Shown: in pieces, positions 40,034 to 49,189 of the stretch | Layout of the letters: each line of letters begins with the position of its first letter | Position numbering within the stretch: the first letter of the stretch is position 1 | NCBI RefSeq assembly: GCF_000221045.1 | Contig: NC_015856.1 | Span: forward strand, 186,001 to 250,000 | Direction: 5' to 3' | Origin: Collimonas fungivorans Ter331 | GTDB lineage: Bacteria > Pseudomonadota > Gammaproteobacteria > Burkholderiales > Burkholderiaceae_D | DNA length: 64,000 bases | Notes under the pieces: generated by a model | What the model saw: only the letters and a program-made list of their open reading frames with translations | The model's database searches: none | Told to the model about the DNA's origin: nothing | Made by a program: the position numbers and the translations under genes

Positions 40034-42184
40034 ATGAAAACCTCCACGCGCTTGCGCGCCATCGCCTCCGCCTGCGCAGTCGTCGCCGGCGTCAAATCCC
40101 AGATCGCTCTCGCCCAGCAGCAGCTGCCGGACGTCAATGTCACCGCCGAACGCGCCCACGGCGACGATTACGCGCCGGCCAACACCACTACCGGCCTGAA
40201 AATCGATGCGCCGTTGCGCGATGTGCCGCAGACCGTGAACGTGATTCCGCAAGAACTGATCCGCGACCAGGGCGCGCGCAGCCTGCAGGACGTGATGAAG
40301 AACATTCCCGGCGTCGGCCTGGCCACCGGCGACGGCCAGCGCGATGCGTTCGTGATCCGCGGGTTTACGGCGCTGTACGATATCTTCCTCGACGGCGTAC
40401 GCGACGACGCCCAGTATTACCGCGACCTGTACAACATCGACCGCATCGAAGTCATCAAGGGGCCGGCGGCGGTATTGTACGGCCGCGGTTCCTCGGGCGG
40501 CTTGATCAACCGCATCACCAAGAAGCCGACGTTTACTCCATCCGGCGAGATCGGCGTCACCATGGGCAGCCACTACCTGCGCCGCACCGATTTCAACATC
40601 AACCAGCCGGTCTCCGATACGGTGGCGATCCGCCTCGACGGCGCGCTGGAAGATTCCGGCGGCTACCGCGACCAGGGTTACCTGAAGAACCGCGATCTGT
40701 CGCCCAGCCTGCTGTGGAAAGACGGCAACCAGAGCCTGCTGCTGCAGTTCGACTACCAGCACCAGGACCGCAGCATCGACTTTGGCGTGCCTGGCTACCG
40801 CGGCGCACCGGCCAGCGTCTCGCCTTCCTTGTACTACGGCGCACGCAATGCCGCCGCCAACGATTACACGGTTTCCGACATGCGCGCTTCGACCGCGCAA
40901 TACAAGCTGCGCATAGACCAGGACACGGCGCTGACCAACACCTTGCGTTATTACCAGTACACGCTGGACCGCAACCACACCCGCATCATGTCGGTCAACG
41001 ACCTGCTGGCGACGCCGACCGTGACGCTCGGGCGCGGCAATATCCGGCGCAACGAACACGGCTGGTTCAACCAGACCGAACTGACGCACGACCTGCATTT
41101 CGGCGATGTCACGCACAAGGTGCTGGTCGGCCTTGAGGTCGGCGAGCAGAACAAATACCAGCTGATCAATAATTCCACCGCCGCGCCGTATGTGTACACC
41201 ACCTCGCTGTTTGCGCCGGTCCTGAAAGACCTGCCGTTCACGGTGCAGACCGCGCCGCAAACCCGCGGCGTGGCGACCCAGGACACGGCGGCGGTATACG
41301 CGCAGAGCTTGTCCAGCTGGACTTCCAGCATCAAGACCCTGGTCGGCTTGCGCTTTGACCGCTTCGGCCAGAAATACGACGACCAGCTGCCAAGCAACCG
41401 CGACCTGCAGCGCACCGACAATGCGGTCTCGCCGCGCTTCGGCGTGGTATGGCAGCCGAACAACTGGCAGAGCTACTACGCCTCGTTCAGCAAGTCGTTC
41501 CAGCCCTCCAGCGAAAGCGCGCCGCTGGCGGCCAACAATGCCCAGCTGGCGCCGGAAAAGACGCGCAACCTGGAAATCGGCAGCAAGACCGAGCTATTCG
41601 ACGGCCGCGCATCGTTCACCGCCGCGCTCTACCAGCTCACGCGCACCGACATCAAGGTCACCGATCCGGTCAATACCAGCAACCTGATCCCGGTCGGCGA
41701 GCAGCAGTCGAAAGGCGTCGAGCTGAGTTTTACCGGTGAAGTGACGCCGGGCTGGCAAATCATCGCCGGGTACTCGTACATGAATGCGAAGGTGACCAAG
41801 GCGGTCGGCACCGTCAACTCGCCGCTGGCGTCGGCGGCAGCGCAGACCCCGTTGCAAGGCAAGACCCTGGCCCAGGCGCCGCGCCATACCGCCAGCTTGT
41901 GGACCTTGAAGTCGCTGGACCAGTGGCTGCCCGGGATTCAGGTGGGCGGCGGCCTGACTTATCGCGGGGCGAATTACGCCAGCATCGACAATGCGGTAAG
42001 GATTCCCGGCTTCGTAACCACCGACCTGGCGGCGTATTACCATCCGGCGCAGAAAGGCTGGAACCTGGCGTTGAACCTGAAGAACCTGTTCGACAAGCGT
42101 TATTACATTTCGTCGAACAACGATATCGGCATTTTGCCGGGAGCGCCGCGCAGCGTCGAATTGAGCGCGCGTTACGCGTTTTGA
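40034..42184 (+). CDS. TonB-dependent siderophore receptor (Fiu/catecholate-like)
   Basis: 716 residues from ATG 40034; a GTG at 40007 is in frame but less likely. Signal peptide through VKSQIALAQ. The plug domain has TTTGLKIDAPLRDVPQTVNVIPQELIRDQGARSLQDVMKNIPGV, FVIRGFTALYDIFLDGVRDDAQYYRDLYNIDRIEVIKGPAAVLYGRGSSGGLINRITKKP. The barrel ends in the outer-membrane signature with a C-terminal Phe (SVELSARYAF). Takes up ferric siderophores with TonB energy. A Fur box lies upstream. The siderophore type is a guess from similarity to Fiu-like receptors. Confidence 0.92.
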   Translation: MKTSTRLRAIASACAVVAGVKSQIALAQQQLPDVNVTAERAHGDDYAPANTTTGLKIDAPLRDVPQTVNVIPQELIRDQGARSLQDVMKNIPGVGLATGDGQRDAFVIRGFTALYDIFLDGVRDDAQYYRDLYNIDRIEVIKGPAAVLYGRGSSGGLINRITKKPTFTPSGEIGVTMGSHYLRRTDFNINQPVSDTVAIRLDGALEDSGGYRDQGYLKNRDLSPSLLWKDGNQSLLLQFDYQHQDRSIDFGVPGYRGAPASVSPSLYYGARNAAANDYTVSDMRASTAQYKLRIDQDTALTNTLRYYQYTLDRNHTRIMSVNDLLATPTVTLGRGNIRRNEHGWFNQTELTHDLHFGDVTHKVLVGLEVGEQNKYQLINNSTAAPYVYTTSLFAPVLKDLPFTVQTAPQTRGVATQDTAAVYAQSLSSWTSSIKTLVGLRFDRFGQKYDDQLPSNRDLQRTDNAVSPRFGVVWQPNNWQSYYASFSKSFQPSSESAPLAANNAQLAPEKTRNLEIGSKTELFDGRASFTAALYQLTRTDIKVTDPVNTSNLIPVGEQQSKGVELSFTGEVTPGWQIIAGYSYMNAKVTKAVGTVNSPLASAAAQTPLQGKTLAQAPRHTASLWTLKSLDQWLPGIQVGGGLTYRGANYASIDNAVRIPGFVTTDLAAYYHPAQKGWNLALNLKNLFDKRYYISSNNDIGILPGAPRSVELSARYAF

Positions 42185-42210
42185 TGGTGTAGCCAGGCAG
42201 CAGGCAAGAA

Positions 42211-42242
42211 GGGCGGAAGCTTCTGGCGTTCCGCCCTTTTTT
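42211..42242. terminator. Intrinsic terminator between TonB receptor and leucine dehydrogenase genes
   Basis: GGGCGGAA (42211-42218) pairs with TTCCGCCC (42229-42236), followed by TTTTTT. It ends the rightward receptor transcript. It may also serve the convergent dehydrogenase gene, which stops at 42246. Confidence 0.85.
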
Positions 42243-42245
42243 GTT

Positions 42246-43277
42246 TTATTGCTTGAAGCGAGCTTCCGCCAGCTTGTCTGCCACTACGCTGGTAGGCAAG
42301 CCTTCCGCATCGGCGCGTCTGAAAATTTCGGCGAGGGTCACGCCGATTTCACGCACGTGCGCTTCGACATCGGCTTCCGGCTTGTCGTAATACTCGTAGC
42401 AGACCTTGATGATGCCGCCGGCGTTGATCACGAAATCCGGTACGTACAGCACTTCCTTGCGGCGCAGCAGTTCGCCCACTTCGGCCGTGGCCAGCTGGTT
42501 GTTGGCGGCGCCGGCGACGATCTTGGCTTTCAGGCGCGACAGGGTGGCCGGGTTGAGCGTGGCGCCCAGTGCGCACGGCGCGTAGATGTCGGCTTGCACG
42601 TCATAGATGGCGTCGATTTCGACCACTTCGGCGCCGAATTCGGCGCGCGCGCGTTCCAGCGCAGCCTGGTCGATATCGGTGACCACCAGCTTGGCGCCGG
42701 CGGCGTGCAGGCGGCGTGCATAGTCGTAGCCGACATTGCCCAGTCCTTGCACGGCGACCGTCAGGCCTTCCAGCGAATCGCGTCCCAGATAGTGCTTGAC
42801 CGCGGCTTGCGCGCCGACGAAACAGCCGAGCGCGGTGAACGGCGACGGATCGCCGCTGGCGCCGAGGCCGGCAACATATTTTGTCTTGGCGGCGATATGC
42901 GCCATGTCGGCCGGGCTGGTGCCGACGTCTTCCGCCGTGATGTAGCGGCCGCCCAGGCGCTCCAGGGCTTCGCCCATGGCTTCGAACAGGGCAGGTGTCT
43001 TGGCGCTCTTCGGATTGCCGATGATCACGCTCTTGCCGCCGCCGATAGGCAGGCCGGCGACTGCATTCTTGTAGGTCATGCCGCGCGACAGGCGCAGCAC
43101 ATCGTTGACGGCGACCGCTTCGCTGGCGTAATCCCACATGCGGCAACCGCCCATGGCCGGGCCGAGGTTGGTGTTGTGGACAGCGATGATGCCTCTGAGG
43201 CCGGATTTTTCTTCTGCGACGAAGACCACTTGCTCGTGGTTGTCGAAATTCAATTCATTAAAAATGAAGGTGCTCAT
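42246..43277 (-). CDS. ldh: Leucine (branched-chain/phenylalanine) dehydrogenase
   Basis: 343 residues, the normal length for the Glu/Leu/Phe/Val dehydrogenase family. The glycine-rich substrate site GPAMGGCRMWDY has the catalytic lysine in MTYKNAVAGLPIGGGKSVI. The NAD-binding part shows LTVAVQGLGNVGYDYARRLHAAGAKLVVTDID; ILN-type end IVAGAANNQLA and YVPDFVINAGGIIKVCYEYY follow. Reversible oxidative deamination of branched-chain amino acids to 2-oxo acids with NAD. Transcribed alone; the substrate order is not settled by sequence. Confidence 0.9.
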   Translation of the reverse strand: MSTFIFNELNFDNHEQVVFVAEEKSGLRGIIAVHNTNLGPAMGGCRMWDYASEAVAVNDVLRLSRGMTYKNAVAGLPIGGGKSVIIGNPKSAKTPALFEAMGEALERLGGRYITAEDVGTSPADMAHIAAKTKYVAGLGASGDPSPFTALGCFVGAQAAVKHYLGRDSLEGLTVAVQGLGNVGYDYARRLHAAGAKLVVTDIDQAALERARAEFGAEVVEIDAIYDVQADIYAPCALGATLNPATLSRLKAKIVAGAANNQLATAEVGELLRRKEVLYVPDFVINAGGIIKVCYEYYDKPEADVEAHVREIGVTLAEIFRRADAEGLPTSVVADKLAEARFKQ

Positions 43278-43608
43278 GCTTTTGGCTCCGTGCGGATAGC
43301 ATTCACTCGTCCGGGTAGGGCGGGTGATGGTTTTCCGGTGTTCTAGGGTTAAGGACAGTAATGCGCGTGTTTGCGGCGGGTTGGTGCCGGAAACGGGTAT
43401 GGCCGTGATTGTGTCACGCAGGCGAGAGTGTAATTTATCGCTATGTGAAACTCAATTGGGTTCGCATTTCCATCTAAGATAAGGTCTAAATAATTATTAA
43501 AATATTAATTTAATCTGATCATAATGGCAATATGGATGGCAAGGAAATGCGGATTTTCGCGATTTGTAATAAACTAGGTCAATGAACTAGTTTAATTGGG
43601 AGATTGCC
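43278..43608. promoter_or_regulatory. AT-rich control region of the toxin-antitoxin pair with an ACTAG inverted repeat
   Basis: 331 bp without a gene. The right half (from ~43430) is clearly richer in A+T than its surroundings. AAACTAG (43571-43577) and CTAGTTT (43587-43593) are inverted arms 16 bp before the antitoxin start, with GGGAGA as ribosome site between them and the ATG. Phd/YefM antitoxins bind such palindromes to repress their own operon. The left part is the leucine dehydrogenase promoter; no factor recognised. Confidence 0.55.
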
Positions 43609-43851
43609 ATGTTCCAGGAAATCGGCGCTTTCGACGCCAAGGCCAAGTTATCCGAATTGCTGCGCGGAGTGGGGCACGGGCAGCGCTACACCATTACCGT
43701 CAGGGGTAAGCCGGTTGCCGATCTCGTCCCAAGTGAAACTTCTGCGCAGAATGACGCCAAAGCCGCTGTTGCTTCCATGCAGGCATTCAAGAAAGTCCTG
43801 GGGCTGGGCGCCGAAGATATCAGCGAAATGATTTCTGAAGGCCGTCGATGA
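43609..43851 (+). CDS. Phd/YefM-family antitoxin
   Basis: 80 residues. The N-terminal Phd/YefM fold reads IGAFDAKAKLSELLRGVGHGQRYTITVRGKPVADLVPSE, typical for the DNA-binding half. The C-terminal part (AVASMQAFKKVLGLGAEDISEMISEG) is the toxin-neutralising region. It overlaps the PIN toxin gene by four bases (ATGA), the usual coupled pair. Represses its own promoter by binding near 43571-43593 (inferred). Confidence 0.9.
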   Translation: MFQEIGAFDAKAKLSELLRGVGHGQRYTITVRGKPVADLVPSETSAQNDAKAAVASMQAFKKVLGLGAEDISEMISEGRR

Positions 43852-44267
43852 TCCTGGTGCTCGATGCGTCGACCGCGCTGGCATGGATCTATGCGCGCGA
43901 AAAGCCGGATGAAGCGGCTTGTGCGGAACGGGTATTGCAAGCTACGGCAGAGATGGAAGTCGTGGTGCCTTCACTTTGGCATACCGAAATTGCAAACGCA
44001 CTGCTGGTTGGCGAACGACGCAAGATCATTACGGAAGCCCAGGCGTTTGACTACCTGGCACGACTGGCCAAGTTGCCAATCGCAACTGACAATGTCATGC
44101 CCGCTACCCGCCAGGATCAGGTAATGGCGATTGCGCGGGCATATGGCCTGAGCGCATATGACGCCACTTACCTGGATCTGGCGCTGCGAACGGGAGCTGT
44201 GCTGGCAACGTTTGACGGAAAGCTGGCGGCAGCAATGCAAGGAGCTGGCGGCGCCTTGTTTAAATGA
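43848..44267 (+). CDS. vapC: VapC-type PIN-domain toxin
   Basis: 139 residues. The four-acid PIN site is visible: Asp6 (LVLDAST), Glu47 (WHTEIANAL), Asp105 (AYDATY, with Asp110) and Asp123 (TFDGKLA). These residues bind Mg2+ or Mn2+ for RNA cleavage, in most VapC proteins tRNA or rRNA. Coupled to the antitoxin gene upstream. Codon use is less GC-rich than in its neighbours, and the AT-rich promoter region supports acquisition by transfer. Confidence 0.9.
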   Translation: MILVLDASTALAWIYAREKPDEAACAERVLQATAEMEVVVPSLWHTEIANALLVGERRKIITEAQAFDYLARLAKLPIATDNVMPATRQDQVMAIARAYGLSAYDATYLDLALRTGAVLATFDGKLAAAMQGAGGALFK

Positions 44268-44312
44268 CCGCCATTCAGGAAATTCTCATCCGCGGATAAA
44301 AGGTCGTCTTTC

Positions 44313-45572
44313 CTAATCGGTCTTGCCAAGTGCGGCTGCCTCGCGCAGCTTGTCCTTTTTGCTCTTGCGCTTGCCTTTAATACCGCCGTCGCTCGACGAT
44401 TCCGCGTTCAGGTCGTTGGCCGGCGCTGCGCTGACGACCGGCTCAAAACCGGCAATCTGCTCTCGCTCGCATTTCAGCTGATGACGTTTTTCGATCAGGC
44501 GGAAATGCGCCTCCGTCTCGGCGCTGACAAAACTGATGGCGATGCCGCTCTTGCCGGCGCGGCCGGTGCGGCCGATGCGGTGCGTGTAGTCCACCGCGGA
44601 GCGCGGCAAATCGTAGTTCAGGACCACCGGCAGCTGCGCAATGTCGATCCCGCGCGCAGCGACATCGGTGGCGACCAGCACCTGCAGCTTGCTGGCCTTG
44701 AAATCGGCCAGCACTTCATCGCGCGCCCCTTGGCTGAATTCGCCGTGGAAGGCAGCCGCCTTGATCCCCGCGCGATGCAGCTTGTCCGCAATATGTTCCG
44801 CGGCATATTTGGTGGCGACAAAAACCAGCACCCGGCCCCAGTTGTTTTGTTTCAGCAGGTGCCGCAGCAATTGCGTGCGGCGGCCGGCGTCGACCGCGAT
44901 TGCGCGCTGTTCGATGTCGGGCTGGTTCTGCGCCAGCGCCGGAACAGCGATGCGGGCCGGTTCATGCAGCATCCTGGCGGCGAGTGCGTGCACCGCGCTC
45001 GGAAACGTCGCCGAGAAAAACAGGTTCTGGCGCTGCTTGGGCAACAGCGCCAGGATGCGGCCGATCTCGTCCGAGAACCCCATATCGAGCAAGCGGTCGG
45101 CTTCATCCAGCACCAGCGACGATACCGCCGCAATGCTGACAGCGTTGTGCTCGATCAGGTCGAGCAGGCGGCCGGGCGTCGCCACCACGATATCGGCGCC
45201 GCCGCGCAGGTCCATCATTTGCGGGTTGATCGAGACGCCGCCGAACAGGGCGGCGATCTTCAGCGATTGCGGAGCGGCTTGCGCCAGGAGGCGGATAGCT
45301 TCGGCAGTCTGCTGCGCCAGTTCGCGGGTGGGAACCAGGACCAGCACGCGCAGCCGGCGCGGTTTTTCGCCGGGGCTGTCTTGCAACAACTGCAGCAGCG
45401 GCAACGCGAACGCCGCGGTTTTGCCGGAGCCGGTCTGCGCCGCCGCCAGCACATCGCCGCCACGCAGGATTGCCGGAATCGCTGCGATCTGGACCGGGGT
45501 TGGCGTGACGTAGCCGCGTTCGGCAACGGCTTGCAGGATGGCGGGGGACAGGCCCAGGGAGGAAAATGACAT
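44313..45572 (-). CDS. rhlE: DEAD-box RNA helicase, RhlE type
   Basis: 419 residues from ATG 45572. All helicase motifs in order: Q motif (SFSSLGLSPAILQAVAERGYVTPTPVQIAAIP), I AQTGSGKTAAF, Ia PTRELAQQ, II VLDEADRLLDMGF, III SAT (FFSATFPS), V ATDVAARGIDI and VI HRIGRTGRAGKSG. The C-terminal tail is short and basic (GIKGKRKSKKDKLREAAALG). Unwinds RNA in ribosome assembly and mRNA decay. Followed on the left by the PIN toxin gene. Confidence 0.93.
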   Translation of the reverse strand: MSFSSLGLSPAILQAVAERGYVTPTPVQIAAIPAILRGGDVLAAAQTGSGKTAAFALPLLQLLQDSPGEKPRRLRVLVLVPTRELAQQTAEAIRLLAQAAPQSLKIAALFGGVSINPQMMDLRGGADIVVATPGRLLDLIEHNAVSIAAVSSLVLDEADRLLDMGFSDEIGRILALLPKQRQNLFFSATFPSAVHALAARMLHEPARIAVPALAQNQPDIEQRAIAVDAGRRTQLLRHLLKQNNWGRVLVFVATKYAAEHIADKLHRAGIKAAAFHGEFSQGARDEVLADFKASKLQVLVATDVAARGIDIAQLPVVLNYDLPRSAVDYTHRIGRTGRAGKSGIAISFVSAETEAHFRLIEKRHQLKCEREQIAGFEPVVSAAPANDLNAESSSDGGIKGKRKSKKDKLREAAALGKTD

Positions 45573-45640
45573 GACGACGGGCCTTGACAGCTTGTAGTGC
45601 TGCCATCTTACCATTTGCGCCCGATAGCAATCCCAGGCAG

Positions 45641-45691
45641 TTAATTAGGGTCAGAGTCGAATTATTTTAATTCGACTCTGACCCTAATTAA
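45641..45691. repeat. Perfect 24-bp-arm hairpin repeat (GGGTCAGAGTCGAATTA type)
   Basis: The arm 45641-45664 is the exact reverse complement of 45668-45691, with a loop of three T bases. The core GGGTCAGAGTCGAATTA is a repeat I recall in many proteobacterial genomes next to REP-associated transposases (recollection, not checked). It lies in the 122-bp gap between the SNF2 gene stop and the RhlE start; both read leftward, so it may end the first transcript. Confidence 0.65.
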
Positions 45692-45694
45692 TGC

Positions 45695-48178
45695 TTAGGC
45701 CAGCGGCGCCAGCAGCAGCTGCAGATCTTCGCTGCTGAACTTGGTCGCCAAAGCTGCGTCGCTGCCTAGCACGCCTTCGGCCAGCGCTGCCTTGCGCGCT
45801 TGCAGTTCGATGATGCGTTCTTCTATGCTGCCTTCAACCACTATTTTATAGACGAACACGGTCTGGTCCTGGCCGATGCGGTGGGCGCGCGCTGTGGCTT
45901 GTTCTTGTACTGCCGGGTTCCACCACGGGTCGATGTGGATCACGGTGTCGGCGGCGGTCAGGTTGAGGCCGACGCCGCCGGCCTTGAGGCTGATCAGCAG
46001 CAGGGGCACTGTCTTGCTTTGGAACTGCGCCACCAGCGCGCCGCGTTTTGCCGGCGGGGTCTTGCCGGTCAGCGCCAGCCACGGCAGTTGCATGGCGTCG
46101 AGTTCGGCTGCGATCAGGTCCAGCATTTCAGTGAACTGGGAAAACACCAAGATGCGCCGGCCTTCGTCTACCAGCGCCGGCAGCATGTCGCGCAGCAGCT
46201 CCAGCTTGGCGCGTTCGATGGCGGCTGGATGTTCCATGCCTTTCAGCAGGAACGGATCGCAGCATACTTGCCGCAGCTTGAGCAAGGCATCCAGGATCGT
46301 GATCTGGCCGCCGCTGAAGCCTTTGCGCTTGAGCACGCGGCGCACCTGTTCATCCGCGGCCAGCCTGACGCTTTCGTACAGGTCGCGCTGCTGTCCTTGC
46401 AACTGCACCAGCTTGACGGTCTCGGTGCGCGGCGGCAGTTCGCTTGCCACCTCGTCCTTGCGCCGCCTCAGGATGAACGGCCTGACCCGCTGCGCCAGCA
46501 ACTGTGCACGCAAGGTCTGGCCGCCGATTTCGATCGGCTTGCGCCACAAGCGCGTGAAGCTACGCATGTCGCCGAGGAAACCCGGCATCAGGAAATCGAA
46601 TTGCGTCCATAGTTCGCCCAGGTGGTTTTCCAGCGGCGTGCCGGTGATGCACAGCCGGTGCCGCGCTCGCAGGCGCCGCACGGCGCCGGCGCTGCGGGCG
46701 GTGGCGTTCTTCACGGTCTGCGCTTCGTCCAGGATCAGCATGTGGAAGGGCTGGGCTTCCAGCGCCGCGCGGTCGCGCCACAGCAGCGGGTAGGTGGTGA
46801 GCAGCAGGTCGTATTCGGCCATGTGCGGGAAATCGCGATGGCGCTCCGGTCCCTGCAAGGCAAGCACGCGCAGGCCGGGCGCCATGCGCCTGGCTTCGGC
46901 CTGCCAGTTGAATATCAGCGAAGTCGGCAGCACTACCAGCGCCGGCAGGTCGAGGCGGCCGGCCTGTTTTTCTATCAGCAGGTGGGCCAGCGCCTGCGCG
47001 GTTTTCCCCAGGCCCATGTCGTCCGCCAGGATGCCGGCCAGGCGATGCTCGCGCAAGTATTGCAGCCAGGCGACGCCGTGCAATTGATAGGGGCGCAGGG
47101 TAACGCCGAGGTCGGCCGGCGCGCTCACGGCTTGCGGCGCACCGGCGCCTTGCAGCCGTTGCGCCAGCGCGCGCAGGCCGGCGTCGCCCTGCAACTGCCA
47201 GGCGCCGTGGGCGCCGGCGCGTTCGCGCTGCGTATCGAGCAAGCTCAGGCGCATCGTTTCAAGGCGATAGGCATCCCAGGAGGAAAGCAACAGCGGCCCT
47301 TCCTTGCGCAAGGGATCGGTCAGCAGTTCCAGCATGCTGCCGACGATGGCCTTGAGCGGCGCCGCCAGGGCTTCGATCCGTTTGCCGCCGGGCGCCCGCA
47401 GCATGATCAAGGCATGGTCGTCGATCAGGGCGATCTGCCTGGCGTCGAGCCAGCGGCCGTCGCGTTGCAGCAGGTGCGCCAGCAGCGGCACCAGGTCCAC
47501 CAATTCGCCATCGATTTCGATACCCAGGGTCAGCAGCCAGGAGCCTTCGCCGGCGGGCAGCCCCAGAGCTGTCACGGCTTGTTCTCGGCCGCGCATGCGG
47601 GCCGCGACTTCCTTGCCCAGCAGTGCGCCGGTTGCAGGGTTGACGATCAGGCGCCAGGCGTCCACCGGCACGCTCTCGTGGGCAAAACCGGGACGTACCA
47701 CGATCGCCCAGCCCTTGGCCTGCAGGCCGGGCAATTGCTCGGCCCAGAAATCGCCGAAGAAATCTTCCTGCACCAGGGTCCAGAGCGAATCCAGTGTTTG
47801 CGCCGCATCCTGTGCGGCAATGTCGGTGCGCCATTGCAGGGTGTCGGCCGGCAGCGGATACAGGCCCAGGTCCCACACCAGGTCCAGCGCATCGGCCTCG
47901 GCTCCCAGGTCGCGTAGCAACAGGCGCCGGCCTTGTTCATCTTCCACCGTTTGCGACGATGGCGGACGGCGGTTCAGCAAGGCAGTAGGGGCGGCGGTTT
48001 CCCACTGCAAGCCGTCATCGGTGACATAAGTCCAGCTGATCTGGACCACCGTCACGTTCGGCCCGCGCGGCCCGAACGGTCCGGAAGGCCGCATGCCCAG
48101 CAAGCCGTCGCCGCGGCCCAGAGTTTGTAATGTCAGGCGCGGCCGGAAACGGCCGACGGCGCTTGCGGCAGAATTCAT
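45695..48178 (-). CDS. SNF2-family DEAD/DEAH helicase (HepA/RapA-like)
   Basis: 827 residues. SNF2 ATPase: ADDMGLGKTAQALAHLL (Walker A), LLILDEAQTVKNATARSAGAV (DEAQ), CITGTPLENHLGELWTQFDFL. C-terminal helicase part: LLLISLKAGGVGLNLTAADTVIHIDPWWNPAVQEQATARAHRIGQDQTVFVYKIV. The N-terminal 350 residues contain no SWIM zinc finger and resemble the unknown domain of bacterial SNF2 enzymes. DNA- or RNA-polymerase-associated ATPase; target unknown. Its ATG overlaps the stop of the FAH hydratase gene (ATGA), so the two are co-translated. Confidence 0.9.
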   Translation of the reverse strand: MNSAASAVGRFRPRLTLQTLGRGDGLLGMRPSGPFGPRGPNVTVVQISWTYVTDDGLQWETAAPTALLNRRPPSSQTVEDEQGRRLLLRDLGAEADALDLVWDLGLYPLPADTLQWRTDIAAQDAAQTLDSLWTLVQEDFFGDFWAEQLPGLQAKGWAIVVRPGFAHESVPVDAWRLIVNPATGALLGKEVAARMRGREQAVTALGLPAGEGSWLLTLGIEIDGELVDLVPLLAHLLQRDGRWLDARQIALIDDHALIMLRAPGGKRIEALAAPLKAIVGSMLELLTDPLRKEGPLLLSSWDAYRLETMRLSLLDTQRERAGAHGAWQLQGDAGLRALAQRLQGAGAPQAVSAPADLGVTLRPYQLHGVAWLQYLREHRLAGILADDMGLGKTAQALAHLLIEKQAGRLDLPALVVLPTSLIFNWQAEARRMAPGLRVLALQGPERHRDFPHMAEYDLLLTTYPLLWRDRAALEAQPFHMLILDEAQTVKNATARSAGAVRRLRARHRLCITGTPLENHLGELWTQFDFLMPGFLGDMRSFTRLWRKPIEIGGQTLRAQLLAQRVRPFILRRRKDEVASELPPRTETVKLVQLQGQQRDLYESVRLAADEQVRRVLKRKGFSGGQITILDALLKLRQVCCDPFLLKGMEHPAAIERAKLELLRDMLPALVDEGRRILVFSQFTEMLDLIAAELDAMQLPWLALTGKTPPAKRGALVAQFQSKTVPLLLISLKAGGVGLNLTAADTVIHIDPWWNPAVQEQATARAHRIGQDQTVFVYKIVVEGSIEERIIELQARKAALAEGVLGSDAALATKFSSEDLQLLLAPLA

Positions 48179-48948
48179 CTCGCGGCGAAGCGGACGGTCA
48201 GTTGGCCCAGGTCGCCATAGCGGATGGCGATTTCCTGCGCTACCGGCAGGCCGAAGCTGCCGGCATAAGAACCGGTGATGACGGCCTGGCCGGCTTGCAA
48301 GCTCTGTCCGGCGGCACGCAGGAATTCAACCAGCCAATATAGCGGAGCGCGCGGATTGACGGCGGGATGGCGGCCGTGCAGCTGTTTTGTATTGCTTGTG
48401 TCGCCGCTGTCGACCTCTATCGCCAGCTCGGCGGCATTGCGTGCGCGTCCTGCATCTACCTGCGGTCCCAGGTACAGCCCCTGGTTGAGCAATCCGTCCG
48501 CCAGGTTTTCAAGAAAATCCGCTTCGTCCGGATCGCTGTAACGGCTGTCTATCAGTTCCAGCGCAAGGTGGGTGCGGGCGATGGCGGCATCGACCTCTGC
48601 ATCGGAATAGGGGGAAGGGCGCGGCGGCAAATCATGGCCGAGAATGAAAGCCAGCTCCGGTTCGATCCGCACCTGGCCGTTGCGCACCCAGGCCGTGCAT
48701 ACGCCGCCGCTGAAGACCGTGCCGCCATAGATGGGCGCCGCTACCGGCTGGCCTGCGGCCGGCATGCCGCATTTCCAGGCAGTTATCGTGTCGCCGATCT
48801 GGGCGCTGACGAGCGCCTGTATCGCCAACGCTGCCGCGGCATCCGGCGGCCGCAAGGCCAGTGGCAGGCGCGCTCCCTGGGCGCCGGTTTTGCGGCGCGT
48901 CGCCAGGATGGTAGCGGCGTCGGACAAGGCTTGCTGGGTCTGGGACAT
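48175..48948 (-). CDS. FAH-family 2-oxo-hydratase/decarboxylase (MhpD/DmpH-like)
   Basis: 257 residues from ATG 48948. Family signs: AWKCGMPAAGQPVAAPIYGGTVFSGG, RIEPELAFILGHDLPPRPSPYSDAEVDAAIARTHLALELIDSRYSDP (metal-binding glutamates) and AVITGSYAGSFGLPVAQEIAIRYGDLGQLTVRF. Such enzymes hydrate 2-hydroxypentadienoate or decarboxylate 4-oxalocrotonate in meta-cleavage pathways. No other meta-cleavage gene is near. Unexpectedly it is coupled to the SNF2 helicase gene downstream. Confidence 0.82.
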   Translation of the reverse strand: MSQTQQALSDAATILATRRKTGAQGARLPLALRPPDAAAALAIQALVSAQIGDTITAWKCGMPAAGQPVAAPIYGGTVFSGGVCTAWVRNGQVRIEPELAFILGHDLPPRPSPYSDAEVDAAIARTHLALELIDSRYSDPDEADFLENLADGLLNQGLYLGPQVDAGRARNAAELAIEVDSGDTSNTKQLHGRHPAVNPRAPLYWLVEFLRAAGQSLQAGQAVITGSYAGSFGLPVAQEIAIRYGDLGQLTVRFAAR

Positions 48949-49189
48949 GGCGGCTTTCGGATTGGAGGATGCGGCCGGCCGTGGCGGGCGCAACCGTTTG
49001 TCCGATATTTTAGCCGCGAATTAAGCTGCGAACCGCAATCGCCGAGAGCCGGCATATTGTGTTTCCGCCGAATTACGGGTAACTTAGCGGATTGCAACAG
49101 AGTTGCATGTTAAAGATTGCCCATACCTAGGCGGCCCCACCCGGGCATATCCAGGCGCATTGTCTATCCATACAAGGGATCTGTACTAT

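Noticed and set aside
42246-43277. Glutamate dehydrogenase
   Set aside because: The protein is too short (343 residues against about 420-450) and has the GPAMGGCR and MTYKNA pattern of leucine/phenylalanine dehydrogenases.
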